From positions 18,123,976 through 18,187,975 of the forward strand of contig NC_088298.1 in assembly GCF_032854445.1 (NCBI RefSeq): a DNA stretch of 64,000 bases, written 5' to 3'. This document shows positions 1-12,430 of the stretch, piece after piece. The DNA comes from Liolophura sinensis (Eukaryota; Mollusca; Polyplacophora; Chitonida; Chitonidae). Made by a program: the position numbers and the translations under genes. Position 1 is the first letter of the stretch. Every line of letters begins with the position of its first letter. The notes below the pieces were generated by a model that saw only the letters and a program-made list of their open reading frames with translations, was not told where the DNA came from and did no database searches.

Positions 1-427
1 AAGCTCGTCCGAGCGCATGTCACGCAGCGCAGAGGCAATCAAAGTTCATTTTTATCCTACGTTGACCTGTATGTTCTTGCTGTTAAGTGCAGAACTCCGC
101 ATTCCGTTACAGAATTTGGCAACGAACGCCTTCGCTGCAACGTGATACATTACGAGAGTTTACGGGACTACTACATGGCTAAAGTACTATTACTTTGTGC
201 GTATTCCTTTTTCGTTGAACACTGAGACTTTTATTTCAAATAGAACTTGATACCAAAGAATAAAAGGACGGAATTGTGGCTCATGCATCATAGAAACGCA
301 GCGATTCAATAATATAAATGCAATTCCTCTAATCCAAACCTACCTGTCGCTCTCACTCCTTGTGAGGCCTTGATGACACTAAATGACCGGTGGTGTTCGT
401 GCGACTGTGTGCTGTGTAACGGTCGTT

Positions 428-545
428 TAGAAACACTTTTTTCTTGAGTTCCACCAATATGGTGGGCATATCTGTTCGCTACATGTAGGAAAGTTGCCAA
501 AAACGTGTCAGAGGTGTAAGATTTACCCGGACAGTTTGATTTCCT
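428..545 (+). repeat. SINE family B, partial copy
   Basis: A segment reading 'ccaccaatatggtgggcata' followed by 'gtaggaaagttgcc' recurs in diverged form near 11.77 kb and 34.03 kb, always in the same internal order. Only the central part is recognisable here and no tRNA-like head is visible. The minus-strand open frame across it is a by-product of the repeat. Confidence 0.45.
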
Positions 546-1740
546 ACAATAATAATACTGAATTTTAAATATAATTGGAAAATTCTTCCGCAAAATTTAA
601 TAAAATTCACAACGTCTTTGTCCTTTTACGCAATAAAGAGTTTTACATTGGTTTAATGTAAGTTAATATTAAATGTTATGATGACACAGCATTTTGTTAG
701 ACACAGCACTTCTAATATCATCACTGCAATTCTTGTTACATAATTCTTCTTAAGCCACGGTGCTCGAGGGGGTGGGTGGGGGTGCGGTGGGGTTTCATTG
801 TCACTTTTTAACCATATTATACGTGAATAGTTAAAATAAAACCCTTACTACCAGTTTCTCGATTGACTAGTAAGATCATTTGCCAACTATGGTTTTACTG
901 GCTCTGACGTATCTTTTATATTACATTTATTGCCTTCCTATGTCAAAAATCTCCATTTCCACAATCCCAGCATTGCTTTCATCAAGTGTTTGTAAACTGG
1001 AATAAAAAAAGACAGCACGCTCTCGTTTAGAAAAATACGCTGTTCTCATTATTTTCCAAAGCTGACTGACCAGTTTCAAAAAAATAACATAACTCATTAT
1101 TTTAACCACATCATCTTACTGCATATTAACAGTGATAAATTAATTTAGAAATATTACAAAACACACATTTACGGCATTTTGTAAAAATGGCATCTGTCGA
1201 ATATTTATCAATACATGTTTTTTTTTTCCACTCAACAGATTCCACATCTGCACTACACTTGCAAGGGCATCTGACTAGGACAAGAAAACGATATATGCGA
1301 CATATCGTGATGGTTAGCATCGTGGGTAGGGGATAACTTTTAAAACAGCAGATTTGAAAAAAAGTAATAAAAGGAAAACATTATAGTGCCTGACTTAGGA
1401 ACATGGTATTTACACAGCGATCTCGGGTAAATGATATTTTAACGACCTACTGAATTAGGCCACTCAGCACGTATTTGCCTAAGATGCCAGGAAATAATTA
1501 TCTAAATTTTTTTTTAAAAATCAGAATTGATATTTTTTTTTACACTGCCTCATTTTGTGTCCAGATGTTAAAAACTGGCCAAATTCTTTACATGCTTATG
1601 TTCATGAACTGTGCCGTAGATTGTTGGAAATATAAAAGTTTGGAAATAAAATTTCATGATAAAACATCTTGTTAAAATAATAAAAAAAAATCAGCCAATT
1701 AACAATGATTTTTGAACTGCCTATCGTTAAAGTGCTCTGA

Positions 1741-1881
1741 ATGTTGCTTTTAACTTGTGGAACATATGGAATGTGGAGTACAAACGGCTACAGGATGAGA
1801 TGCAAGAATATCGCACAGAGAGTAAAACCAGAGCAGTTACGACAGTGTGAAAGCACTGGTAAATGGTCACAGGTATTACAG
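1741..1881 (+). CDS. Candidate exon, cysteine-containing, unknown
   Basis: A 47-codon open stretch begins at an ATG and runs to a good splice donor (CAG|GTGAAG, exon ending in phase 0). The peptide contains three cysteines and the pieces 'CGTYGMW', 'NGYRMRCKN' and 'QCESTGKW'. The C-x3-G-x-W ending is loosely reminiscent of a CCP/sushi module, but the spacing does not fit a whole domain. No partner exon was found. It may be chance. Confidence 0.2.
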
Positions 1882-2049
1882 GTGAAGTCCAGCCACTTGT
1901 CAATATACATGCTAAGGTTATGTTATAACTGGTTCTAATATGTTTTAATGGTAGCAACGCACACATACCCCTAGTCACTTTAGTAAAATTCTAGACAGAA
2001 TTGAGTCACTTTTTTTGTGCTGCACTGGTGCGTTACACAAACGATTTAT

Positions 2050-2290
2050 TTGTTTGATTGGTCTTTTACGCAATACTGAAGAATGTTTTACTTATTATGA
2101 GGGCGGCGAGCAATATACCGTGGGATGAAACCGGGTAGGGCTTATGACCATCCACAGGTTGCTGCCAAAACTTCCCATGTGCACCCGGAGAGGAAGCCCG
2201 CTTTAGCCGAACTTGAACTCACAGCGATCGCCTTGGTGAGAGGCATCTGAGCCATTGTGCTATGCTAGCATACTAACCACTAGGGCACTG
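2050..2290 (-). repeat. SINE family A, diverged, full length
   Basis: Reverse-orientation copy of the commonest SINE in the window: tail (gattggtcttttacgcaata), body (aaaccgggtag, catccacaggttgctg) and tRNA-like head with a degraded B box (cttgaactcac). Many substitutions mark it as old. Confidence 0.75.
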
Positions 2291-2849
2291 GAGTTAAAAC
2301 AGCTGCAGTAGCACCGACCTGTTTCATGGATTCACCGGGGTCATATGATCCTATACTAATACTGAAAATTTCAGCGTCGCGTAAGAAAACAAACAGGGAA
2401 AGTTTATTACGTCCTAACAACTAGGTTGGCTGGGAAGGAGAATACATTTGCCATTTTATTATACTTTTGTGTAAAGCATAGTTACAAGGCCATTTCTTAA
2501 CATCTTGACCAGCTGCCTTAAATTTTTAATGCCGTCACCTAACAGATAGTATGTCGTGACAAAATTCCGCAGAGCGTTATAAACACCACGATGCAGACCA
2601 TAAACCTATTTGATGAACGGATATAACGAATTTCACAATCTTTCCATACATATGCCTTGTGTCCAGACTCAATTTTCAGATCATCGAGAAGTTTCAGTTT
2701 TTATTGGATTTCAAGCGGTGGTAATAAATTACTTATCAAAGAATGAAATCACAATAGAAATATACAAGGTGTCAATCAAAAATCCATAATCTGCCAACTT
2801 GCTGTAAAGCAGTAGATATTTGTGTTGCTTATCTGGTATAAGTTTCAAA

Positions 2850-2957
2850 TTTATTTATTTGTCTATGTTTTTCATTGGTGTTTTACTCCATGCTCAAGAA
2901 TAGTTTAGTTATACAAGAGCTGACAGCATTTTGGTGGGAGGAACCGCGCCATCTTAT
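2850..2957 (-). repeat. SINE family A, 3' fragment
   Basis: Only the tail and the first part of the body are present (attggtgttttactccatgc, then a diverged 'cattttggtgggaggaa'). The head is missing, as in 5'-truncated retroposition. Confidence 0.6.
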
Positions 2958-3702
2958 GCGTTTTAGGAGTAGTGAGCAAAGCCCAACAAAAAAATGCAGA
3001 AATTATCTTGTTGGACATATAAAAATTACACAAGTATGAGGTTTATGTCAGTGGTGCAACTTCTACAAAACACAAATTTCTCGTCGCTTCTTTTTTGTTA
3101 AAGACGTTGTCTAGGTTACAGGGCCACAAGGCGACGATATTTTGTGCACTTGTGAATCCCAGTGTTTGGTAGTGTCTGGGACATTGGCATATACCAGTGC
3201 TTTGATGGGATGGATTTACTCCACAACCGTATGTGTACTAAAATTCTAATTATTATATAAGGATATTCTGTAAAAAAATTTCTGAAAATCTCCCTCTAAA
3301 AATAACTCAGCAAAATACCTGGAGTATTCTAGTTTTGTTCTGTCGTGGATCAAGGAGTTGTAATGTATTTAGCATTAAATGGGACTGCGCGCTGTTGCAG
3401 CTGAAATCGGTACTATCTGAATATATTACACCGTGGTAAAAATCCATCCAAAGGTTCTTCCACTTGGCAATGCACACATTGTCGATCCCCAGTGTTCTCA
3501 TGTCATCAGGTATAGTTGTTGTTACGTTGCCTGGAAAATAGTTTTTGGAAAATAGTTTCTGGCTCACTGAAAAAAAAAACCGATGTTCTCATTTACACCA
3601 ACCTGTTGAAGAACATAAAGGTAGCAAGATAGAATCCCGTTATTGATGGGTTCTACTGTGGCTTTAGGTCAAGAAGTTTGTCGGGTACCTTCTTAAGAAC
3701 GA

Positions 3703-3962
3703 GGGCCTCCGTGGCTCAGTTGGTTAGCGCGCTAGCGCAGCGTAATGACTCAGGAGTCTCTCACCAATGCGGTCGCTGTGAGTTCAATTCCAGCTCATGC
3801 TGGCTTCCTCTCCGGCCGTATGTGGGAAGGTCTCTCAGCAACCTGCGGATGGTCGTGGGTTTCCCCCGGCTGTGCCCGGTTTCCGCCCACCATAATGCTG
3901 GCCGCCGTCGTATAAGTGAATATTCTTGAGTACGGCGTAAAACACCAATCAAAAAAAAAAAA
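3703..3962 (+). repeat. SINE family A, full length, with 12-bp target site duplication
   Basis: Near-consensus copy with tRNA-derived head (A box tggctcagttgg, B box gagttcaattcc), conserved body ending in 'ccataatgctggccgccgtc' and tail 'gtaaaacaccaatc' plus an A run. It is flanked by the 12-bp direct repeat tcttaagaacga (3691-3702 and 3963-3974). That supports retroposition and a fairly young age. Confidence 0.9.
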
Positions 3963-3974
3963 TCTTAAGAACGA

Positions 3975-5932
3975 TGTATTACTCTTGGTACTTTGAACCC
4001 TCTAGCCCTCATTCAGCTTATGGTAGTCGTTTAAGTGAAAACAGATATTAGGTGATTTAGAAGATGGATTTCTATTGGGTCAGATAATAATTAAGCTTAA
4101 ACTACGTCGCAAGATTTGAACTTAAAGAACAATGCTTTCTACTGTAAACTACAAGAAGCCGGGACATGCGTTTGATTTGTTAGGTCCAATTATCGCTTAT
4201 CACAGGAGAGCCAGGTTGTCAGATAATCATTTACATTGCGTGAAAGAAAACTAAAACTAACGTACTGTTATTGGCGTTAATTAATTACATCGCTAACTAA
4301 TATTTCTGGATTTCCGCTTCATAAATCGTATTGCGACCATTACTTCGTCCTTCAAAGTCATTGACAACATCGAGTCTGTCAGCGAACACTTCTCAGCTAG
4401 TCAAATTTACGAGACTTTTGGAAACGTAGCAAGCCAAACGCTTAACCAAAGAGAAACAAGACTGGTAGGCTGAATAAACTACTTCTGGAAATAAACTGAA
4501 ACTATTCGCGAATTCATGTAGCTTATATAATTAGGTTAACAAGTTTCAAAATGTTTAAGTACATAGGTCTTGGTCACAGGGAAGACCAGTGCGGTAAACA
4601 TAATGACATGGGCGGCCGTCTGCAAGCTGGAATTGACAATACTAAAAAGCCCTGTAAGTTACCACCGAACATTTTTCTTGTTGCTCGACACAAGAACAAC
4701 ACACTTTTGTGGAACGTGGATTTGTAAAATGACATATAAATAGGGGAGAAAATGCTGAAAGCAGCACGGCCATTTGACTCTATTTATTAGAATTTATGTA
4801 GTTTATTTACACATATAGTTGGGAATAAATTCTGCCATATTTGAACATAACCATTTGTAACAATGTTACTTTCCCAACCTTCTGAATCAGAGTAGATTCG
4901 TGCACAGAGGTCCATCGTTAGGAACTTCAATATACTCTGTTACTCTTTTTACAATTCACATCCACCAAACTAACCGGAAAAAATGTGATTTGGTATATGC
5001 TGAATAACGGTGAAAAATACAGTGAATGTTTGAGCATTCTACACTGTCTGGATGTTAATAAATCGAACAAACAATACTGTGACATTAGATTGAAATCTTC
5101 TTTATTAACACAGTCAACTACAGGCATTACCGAGACTTCTTTTTGTTACCGGAATTGACAATGTCGCCTTCTCTTCAAAGTACCATTATATATAGGGTGT
5201 TTCCTATTTTAGGTTGGAACAAGACCTATCCAGAAGATGGATGTGAGACAGCTAACTGTGGAAATAATCCCGTGGCCATCTAATACCGTGACTTGCTTAT
5301 CTTGGATCACTTCCACTATTTATTCGCCTGTCGATGAAACTAAAAGAACCTGTTTGCACCGATGTTTTCTGTTTACATTTTTGCAAATTAGGAACGTTTT
5401 GCGTCACTACAGCGAGCCTGTTCCGTGTACCAAAATAACAAGTTAGTTTAAAACGCCCACCTACATGTAGACAGGGGATGCAGTTTTCACCAGTCTTACG
5501 AAATAAACAGCAAGGATCTTTGAATTCTTATGAAAGAACAAAAACTGAGTCTGCGGCGAGTAACGGTTTGGAGAAACGCAAGGCATTCGATGACGAAAAC
5601 AGGCAACGTTAAAAAATTGTTTTCAAGTTTAATAGAAAAGGTAAAAAGTTGTTTGTCAATGAGTCAGGTCAGGTGATTTCATGCAAACACTCCATCCACG
5701 GAGAGTTCACTGCTGTTAATGGAATGAATTTGCCCAGAGGATTGCTGTTATGGGCAAATGACTTTTAATCGTGTAAGGGCGAACGAACTGAAATCTACTA
5801 CTGGTTCTCTGGTTAAGGTACTGTTTTGTTTAGCCTAGTGGTGTATAGTATTTGCGGTACTAGCACGTGAAGTTGTGCTGGCGTACTTTCAATCTTAGGA
5901 GGGAAAAAGAAATGATAGCTCTCTGTAAATTT
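3975..5932. other. Intergenic
   Basis: About 2 kb in which I recognise no gene, RNA or repeat. Open frames are short and without coding signature. Confidence 0.5.
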
Positions 5933-6178
5933 TTCTTTTTTTGATTGGTGTTTTACGCCGCACTCAAAAATATTTCACTTATACGACGGCGGCCAGCATT
6001 ATGGTGGGTGGAAACCGGGTAGAGCCCAGTGGAAACCCACGACCATCCTCAGGTTGCCGCCAGACCTTCCCACGTACGGCCGGAGAGGAAGCCAGCATGA
6101 GCTGGTCTTGAGCTCACAGCGACCGCATTGGTGAGAGGCTTCTGGGTCACTACGCACCGACTTAGCCACGGAGGCCCC
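5933..6178 (-). repeat. SINE family A, full length, with 12-bp target site duplication
   Basis: Complete reverse copy from the tail (ttgattggtgttttacgccg) to the head (cttagccacggaggcccc). The 12-bp direct repeat ctctgtaaattt flanks it at 5921-5932 and 6179-6190. Confidence 0.9.
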
Positions 6179-6259
6179 CTCTGTAAATTTAAAGGGTATA
6201 TAAATATAACGAAACAACTGTTAAGGTCTGCTTTGTTTACCTGTGAAAATCTGTTTTAT

Positions 6260-6307
6260 AACAGATAACACTTAAAGTGTTTCGTATCACTTGAAGTGTT
6301 ATCTGTT
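6260..6307. repeat. Inverted repeat, 20-bp arms
   Basis: Arms 6260-6279 and 6288-6307 are complementary at 19 of 20 positions around an 8-nt loop (tttcgtat). Each arm itself carries the near-palindrome cacttaaagtg, and related 'aagtgtttta' pieces follow to about 6332. Confidence 0.8.
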
Positions 6308-6914
6308 AAAACACATAAAGTGTTTTATAACACTATATTATTACAAATATTACCTCTGAGATTAACGTGTCCTATAACGCAACAAGATGTACGGTGTTAG
6401 ATCTTTCGATAATATTGAACCTTTTACGTGAGTAAATCACTAATGTCGTAGAGGTTTGAACTCTCCAAAATCAAGGTGTTGAGTGTGACTGTGTGATTAA
6501 CACGGTGATGTATATTTACATGTAACATTGGAACAAGTTTCTTACCACTTAAGAATACATTGATGTGAATTACCCCTAATCTGTATAAAAAAAAAACACG
6601 AAAAGACAAACTCAAAAGACAAAAAAGCAATAATTGACGCAGAATGGTCAACATGCCAAGGAGGCTCCTGATGGGTCATATGCGCATGATAGGTTCTCTG
6701 AGAAGGGAGTGCAGGCGTTTTGTGACAGTTTTTGTGAAAGTACAAGCAAATGAAACTTTACATCCTAGATGGCTTTCGTAGCAGGGCGATCCCTTGGGAC
6801 AGCCTTTCCAGCTGTGTCAAGGGACCCTTGTGGAGCGATTTTGGTGACAACAGTATAGTAAAAGTGATTGTTGCAGCATTCAGCCGATAAAATTTCCCAT
6901 AGTTTGCTCTTTTA

Positions 6915-7045
6915 CTTATTTATTTTTCTATTTATTTATTTTGATCACTGCTTTATACTCTACTTAAGAATTAATATTTCACTTGCCCGAAGGAGACAAG
7001 GACAGAGGCCGGGTGAAAAACGGCCATCTGCAGATTGCTGGAATT
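6915..7045 (-). repeat. SINE family A, degenerate fragment
   Basis: Weak but ordered resemblance to the tail and body (atactctacttaagaatta, atatttcactt, gaggccgggtgaaaaa, catctgcagattgctgg). Confidence 0.4.
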
Positions 7046-7329
7046 CTCTCGTACATACGATATTCAGACAAAAACTGGGAGTTGATTACATTGTTGCAGA
7101 AATCTGAACTTACCTCTGTCGCCAGTTATACATATTAAACAAGCCAAGAGATCGTCGTGTCTTCCAAATGTTTATCCCTGAACAGCACAAGAAATCACTG
7201 AGTGTTACATTGTTACAAAAAAACTTACTCAAGTGTGTCTATCATAAGAATAACCTAAACTATTTTAATAGGATTATTCTGCTTCGTATCAGCATTAGAA
7301 GATAAATAAGACTTATTTGATTTGTATAC

Positions 7330-7388
7330 CATTTATTTACTTATCTGATTGGTTTTTTTACGCTATACTCAAGAGTGTATCACTTACA
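7330..7388 (-). repeat. SINE family A, tail fragment
   Basis: Only the 3' end survives: 'tgattggtttttttacgcta' and 'tactcaagagtgtatcactta'. Confidence 0.5.
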
Positions 7389-8067
7389 GGCTCGTATGTC
7401 AGCCCAATTATCTGTCCCGCGTCATTACTAAACTAGTTGCTCCCCACTGTGTTAAGCTTAATGTGTTAAAATCGGACTCGCCATATCTTGTTGCCATCTG
7501 TTGTTACACGACCAATGTTACCAGGTCAACAATCGGACAAGGAAAGCACTGATCATAACGTGCATATAACTACCGTTTTTCATCGCTAACATACACTTTA
7601 CCTGTTGAGAAAGGAAGTTCGATACTATTCAAAATTTATAATCTTTGTTACTATACCTATGCGGTACGAGCTCCATCCTGGTAGGGTACCAGGAATTGCC
7701 GATTCACTCAGCTTCGAGTGTTCGTATTGATAACAATAAGCAACTGACGCACTCGTGTAGTCTGTCGGTATACACAATCACTTGTCTTCAGCCAACTGCT
7801 AACCAGAAAATTTCGTCATTATTTTGATGATTTATTTCCGGCTAACCTCAAGTTTCTACCACCTATACAAAATAGACCCCCAATAAACATCGTAACAATT
7901 TTTGAATATGACGTTAACTAGCAATCAAATAAACAAATAGATACCGTTTATGTTAAAAGGGGACAGTGTGTATAACTGCTTAATCCACAAATCTTGAACT
8001 ACTCCACTAAAAAGTAGTAATTGCACACTGCATAGCTGAAAAACGTCAAGGAATAAAACGCACTAAC

Positions 8068-8127
8068 GTCGTGCTCAACAATACTTCACTTATACGTCGG
8101 CGGCCAGCATTATGGTGGGAGGAAGTC
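8068..8127 (-). repeat. SINE family A, internal fragment
   Basis: Contains 'cttatacgtcggcggccagc' and 'attatggtgggaggaa', the junction of tail and body, without either end. Confidence 0.6.
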
Positions 8128-10532
8128 TAAAACGCACTAATACAGTGTGAGTTTTCTTTGTCTAGCTCTAGTACAGATATTGCTCTTGAGTTCTCAGAAA
8201 AAAATTCTGCTCTTGATTGGTTTTCGGCAAATTGTCAGGCGTGTGAAAGAACAAATCATAAATCATGGTTAATACTACCCCCATGTTCGCATGGTATGTA
8301 AATAAATTAAAACCATCCCAGTATCAAAGATTCGCCCACAAAGTGACTCATAATGTGAGGGTGTATGTATTCAGTTCCATTGAATTTTTATACACATTTC
8401 CCTTTTGTTTCATATTTTATGCAATCTTTTCATTCGATAAACGGATATATAAGTCTGCGTTATGATTGATTTTAGAAAATCGGTTTGAATAATCTTTACT
8501 GGTGGCACTTTAATAACAATTTTCCCCAGAAGTGGTTTAAAATGAAACAAACCTGTTGTTTGAAATGGAAGTAACAGGCTGTTTCGTTTATGGGTGTCAA
8601 CGCCCCCGCAATCGGGTTGAATAATCCTGCAGCTGCTGAACATATATTTAGTGGATGAAAAACTTAAGGAAACTGTTTTTTGAATATGGGGATTCAGAAA
8701 AGGGAAACATTTTTTAATGCAACAACCTCCACATACACATCATCATCAAAAATCAAGAGCTTCCCTCAAGTGTGTTGTGATATCGCAAACGGAAGTGGAA
8801 TTAAAGAGAGCTTTTTTATTCACAAAGGGAGAGAATCCTGAGCTCACTGGAAAGAAAATATGTTTCTCATAAATTGCTGACTCCAGGCGGCAGAACGCTT
8901 CTGTTGATATATGGAATCTGTCATAGCACGAGGCCACGCTGCGTAAACTTTGCCTTCATTCTTCTGCATGGAAAACTGACTTTTTAACTGCGTGTGAATG
9001 AGAAGTGTTGCCGTCATATCGTGCTGTATATAAGATTTTCAACTTTCCTGTAATTTGAGATATGATTTTTTTTTTCGTTCATACGTATACCCGTCAAGAT
9101 GTTGATTACACAACATATTTTGTGATATGTAGGCTAAGTATACGTCTGCAGAAGGAGACACATGGGGTATATAGGAACGAGTAAAGGGTATAGATGATGG
9201 ATTTTGCCTAAACCTAAATACTCTCAATTTAACGGCACTTATATTAATTAATGAAGTCATATAACAGTACATACCCTTTACACCATACTAATGAGCCATC
9301 ATACTAGAGCCGGTTAATTAGGGCTAATCTAACATAAAAGCTTCAAAATTTGAAAAATTTTGGTACTTCCTGTCGTGATTTGGCCCAAAAGTGGACAAAC
9401 TATATTAGGACTGGTTGACCCGGCGTCAGTATAGCCTGACATGTGTGGAGTGTCATGTCTGGTGTCATCGACATAACATTCTGACCTTCCTTAAGTAGAC
9501 ATTGTCATGATGTGACCGAAACAATCTTCAAAACTGCCACAAAAATCGCATCCAGTCAAACTCGTGCTCAGTTTTTTTTTTTTAATTTTTTTTTAATCGA
9601 GTAAAATGTGTTAAGTGTTAAAAGGTGAGATTCTACAGTGGTCTGTTGTGACCCAAGACGGTATCAGTTGCGCCACATCTATACTCTTTGCCTGAAATAA
9701 TTCGTTCAAAGCTCAAATCTTCGATCCATAGAATGTAGAATGATGATGTGAAGCAATCTACTGTGTTACGTTGCAAAACCTTATGTGACGTCACATGTAG
9801 AAATGTGGTTAAACAAATTGCAAACAAAAATCCAATTATTTTCCTGAACAATTTTTAATGCTCTTTCATCTGATACATACCTCAGCTTAGTGTTTCTTTG
9901 CCTTTAAGACGGACAGTAAGCCCTATATTTGAAGAGGAGCCTAAGTAAAAGATGACATGAAACACTAAGCTATCGATTTTATGGGAACAAGTAGGCTCTC
10001 CTGCAAATTTAAATGACGCTAAATGTTCCTTTCCCAGCTCACCATGATGACGTCACATTAAAGACAGTACATCGTTAAGATAGAAACTGATACATTGTAA
10101 AAGTGTAGATGTGACGCTACAATTCATTCTTGACGCATCAATGGCTGAAGGTCCTGCTTAACACTAACGCCATCTCATGCATGCGATTAAAAAATATGCC
10201 TTCTCCCCATTTGGATATTTGATGTTTGTTGTCGCTGCCATTTTGCCCAACAAAGTCACCCAAACTTCCTTTAAAGGGGAAATATTTGGTGGGTGTGGTT
10301 ACTACTGATGTGGTGATCTGTCTAATTTGGCTAAACCAAAGATAGCATCTTCCCGTTTTGTCGATATTTTGACAGACGCTTTGCGCAATATTTGAACCTT
10401 CCTTAAGATGTTAAGAAACACAACTTAGAAAATCAAACAGTGCAGTTTTTTTATACTTTACACTCGACCAAAACATTGTGTCCAAACCCCAATATACATG
10501 GCCTATATGAATTACGTATTTTGCCAACGTTA
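8128..10532. other. Intergenic
   Basis: Nothing supportable except a fragment of SINE family C at 9405-9490. Several short T runs and AT-rich stretches are present. Confidence 0.5.
9405..9490 (+). repeat. SINE family C, fragment
   Basis: The segment 'gacccggcgtcagtatagc' followed by 'gtgtcatgtctggtgtcatc' matches the middle of the full family C copy at 39621-39970. Confidence 0.5.
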
Positions 10533-10553
10533 TCTCTTTTGTCGTTCCATATC

Positions 10554-10818
10554 TTTTCTCTTTTGTTTGTTTATTTATTTGACTGATGTTTTACGCCGTA
10601 CTCAAGAATATTTCACCTATACGACGGCGGCCAGCATTGTGGTGGGAGGAAACCGGGCAGAGATCGGGGAAAACCCACGACCATCCGCACTTCCCACTTA
10701 CGGCTGGAGAGGAAGCCAGCATGAGCTGGTCTTGAACTCACAGCGACCGATTTGGTGAGAGGCTCCTGGGTCATTACGCTGCGCTTGCGCGCTAACCAAC
10801 TGAGCCACGGAGGCCCCT
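10554..10818 (-). repeat. SINE family A, full length, with 21-bp target site duplication
   Basis: Complete copy, tail to tRNA-like head, lacking a short piece of the body near 'catccgcacttcccac'. A perfect 21-bp direct repeat flanks it (10533-10553 and 10819-10839). It is one of the youngest-looking insertions in the window. Confidence 0.92.
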
Positions 10819-10839
10819 TCTCTTTTGTCGTTCCATATC

Positions 10840-11595
10840 TAGGAAACCTGGGTGAATCGCAATGCAGCTGACTATTCAGGACAAACCAATTTTAAGAGTG
10901 TGTGCTTATTGAATGTGTATGGCAAAGTCTTCAATCGGCTACTAAACTGTATTTTTAAAATGCAAGAAAGCAAATTAATACTTCAAAGAATTTTGTTCTC
11001 TCATTTTGAATAATGTTGATATCTGCCTACTTTTTAATGTTCTAAGCACGATTAACTATTCTACCAATATGTAATTATGAAATATATGCAGTTATGGAGA
11101 TACCAAGATGGTCGATTTTGTTTTTAAAAGATCTTCACTCCACCTCACCCCACGCGACATTTGACACTTTAGGATATACGGTATAGTAAATGCAGATGTG
11201 TTTTCTCTGTGTGTGTCTGGTGGAAGGGTGAGGGTGGGGGTGGGGGGAGGCTACCTTTTATAGTTTAGCAGCACACATACATGTACATGCATGTACCTTC
11301 CTCTCATAAATCAAATAAAGAAAAGCGCTAAGATGACGTATTGACAGATTTACTAGCGTTGTGTAATATCTTGTGTGTTTTTGCAGGCAAAAGTTTACTA
11401 CCCTTTCTCAGAATGCTAACGAATTTATCGGCAGCCGATAAATGCCTTCTGTCATCACGATCCACGGTGAATAACAACCAGTGTCACTTGCATACACCGG
11501 ATTACTTGATTTAATGTTAAGAGAAAAGACAGGCGGGCGATGCGGTCACGGAAGTAGGTGCGCGCTTCAAACAACGCAATAGTAAAAATACGTAG
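10840..11595. other. Intergenic with a G-rich run
   Basis: No gene seen. At 11222-11257 there are several clustered runs of three or more G (agggtgagggtgggggtggg), a possible G-quadruplex. Confidence 0.5.
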
Positions 11596-11930
11596 CTGCA
11601 TGAGGCGCTTGTCTTTCAATCGCTAGGACTGGGTTCAAATCCACCTTTGCAATGGAGATTTATGGAAACCTGTACTTGCATGGTGTTGCCTTGGAAGACA
11701 ATGAGCGGTCGACTACGCTTGTGTCTCTGTTGACGCAGACTAACTTTTCTGCAAGATCACTTGTCTTTCCATCAGTATGGTGTACATGTCTGTATATTAC
11801 ACATTAGAAAGTTGGCCAGTAACTCTCCAAAGGTCGATGGTTTAACCGGGGCACTCCAGTTTCCTTCATGCACGCATAAAACTGGTCACCATTATATATG
11901 TGGTACATTCTCGAGTATAGCTTGCCAATA
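11596..11930 (+). repeat. SINE family B, most complete copy
   Basis: Begins with a tRNA-like segment whose B box reads gggttcaaatccacc, continues through 'ttgtctttccatcagtatgg', and ends near 'taaaactggtcaccattata'. The central part is shared with 428-545 and 33960-34180. I did not find clean target site duplications. Confidence 0.55.
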
Positions 11931-12202
11931 CGGTCAAACTAGGGTTGTTGGCCGTTTGTTGCCAACAATGCCGCACAGGCAGATCGTGACATGAACAACT
12001 TCCCTCACAAGGTTCGGCTTTGAACGCTCGAGCCGTGTATCGAAACGCCTCTTCTCACAATACCACGATCCGCTCCTTACGTCCGTTGAACACCAGTTGT
12101 GTTCTACCGACGTGTCCGCCACGTCGGTAGAAAGTCTCAAATGTTTTTATGTATGTATGTATGCTTGGGGTTCAATTTCGCACTTGGGGTTTAAATTTTC
12201 AG

Positions 12203-12430
12203 TCATACGACGACGAGAAGTCATTAGGTGTGTGTACATATATTGTGCGCTGTTGTAACATAGCGAGTTCATGCCGCCAAAGTGTTGCATCCACTGAAGT
12301 GTCATGCCGAAGACACCAGACGTCTCACCTCATCCAGTCATATTATACTGACAACGGGCCAACCGGCCAAGTTTTCTTGCTCTAACCTCTCAGTGCTGAG
12401 TGTCATTCGAGGCAGCAACAAGTACCATTT
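12203..12430 (-). repeat. SINE family C, diverged copy
   Basis: In reverse orientation the same blocks occur in the same order as in the 39621-39970 copy: the 'tacttgttgctg' block, 'cagcactgagaggttag', the 'gtctggtgtctt' block, 'cacttcagtgg' and the end around 'catacgacgacgag'. The tRNA-like start is poorly preserved. Confidence 0.6.

Larger units (their letters stand above)
546..3690. other. Intergenic, AT-rich
   Basis: Apart from the candidate exon at 1741-1881 and SINE pieces at 2050-2290 and 2850-2957 I find nothing supportable here. There is a short G-rich run at about 768-792 and several homopolymer A/T runs. Open frames are short and lack coding character. Confidence 0.5.

Noticed and set aside
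3703-3780. tRNA gene
   Set aside because: A and B boxes are present but the cloverleaf is not, and the sequence continues into the SINE body. The same applies to the head of SINE C at 39621.
3678-3929. Open frames with peptides such as VAQLVSALAQRND and HQCGRCEF
   Set aside because: These are translations of SINE A and recur at every full-length copy (3.7, 6.0, 10.5, 27.0, 28.6, 55.5, 62.8 kb).
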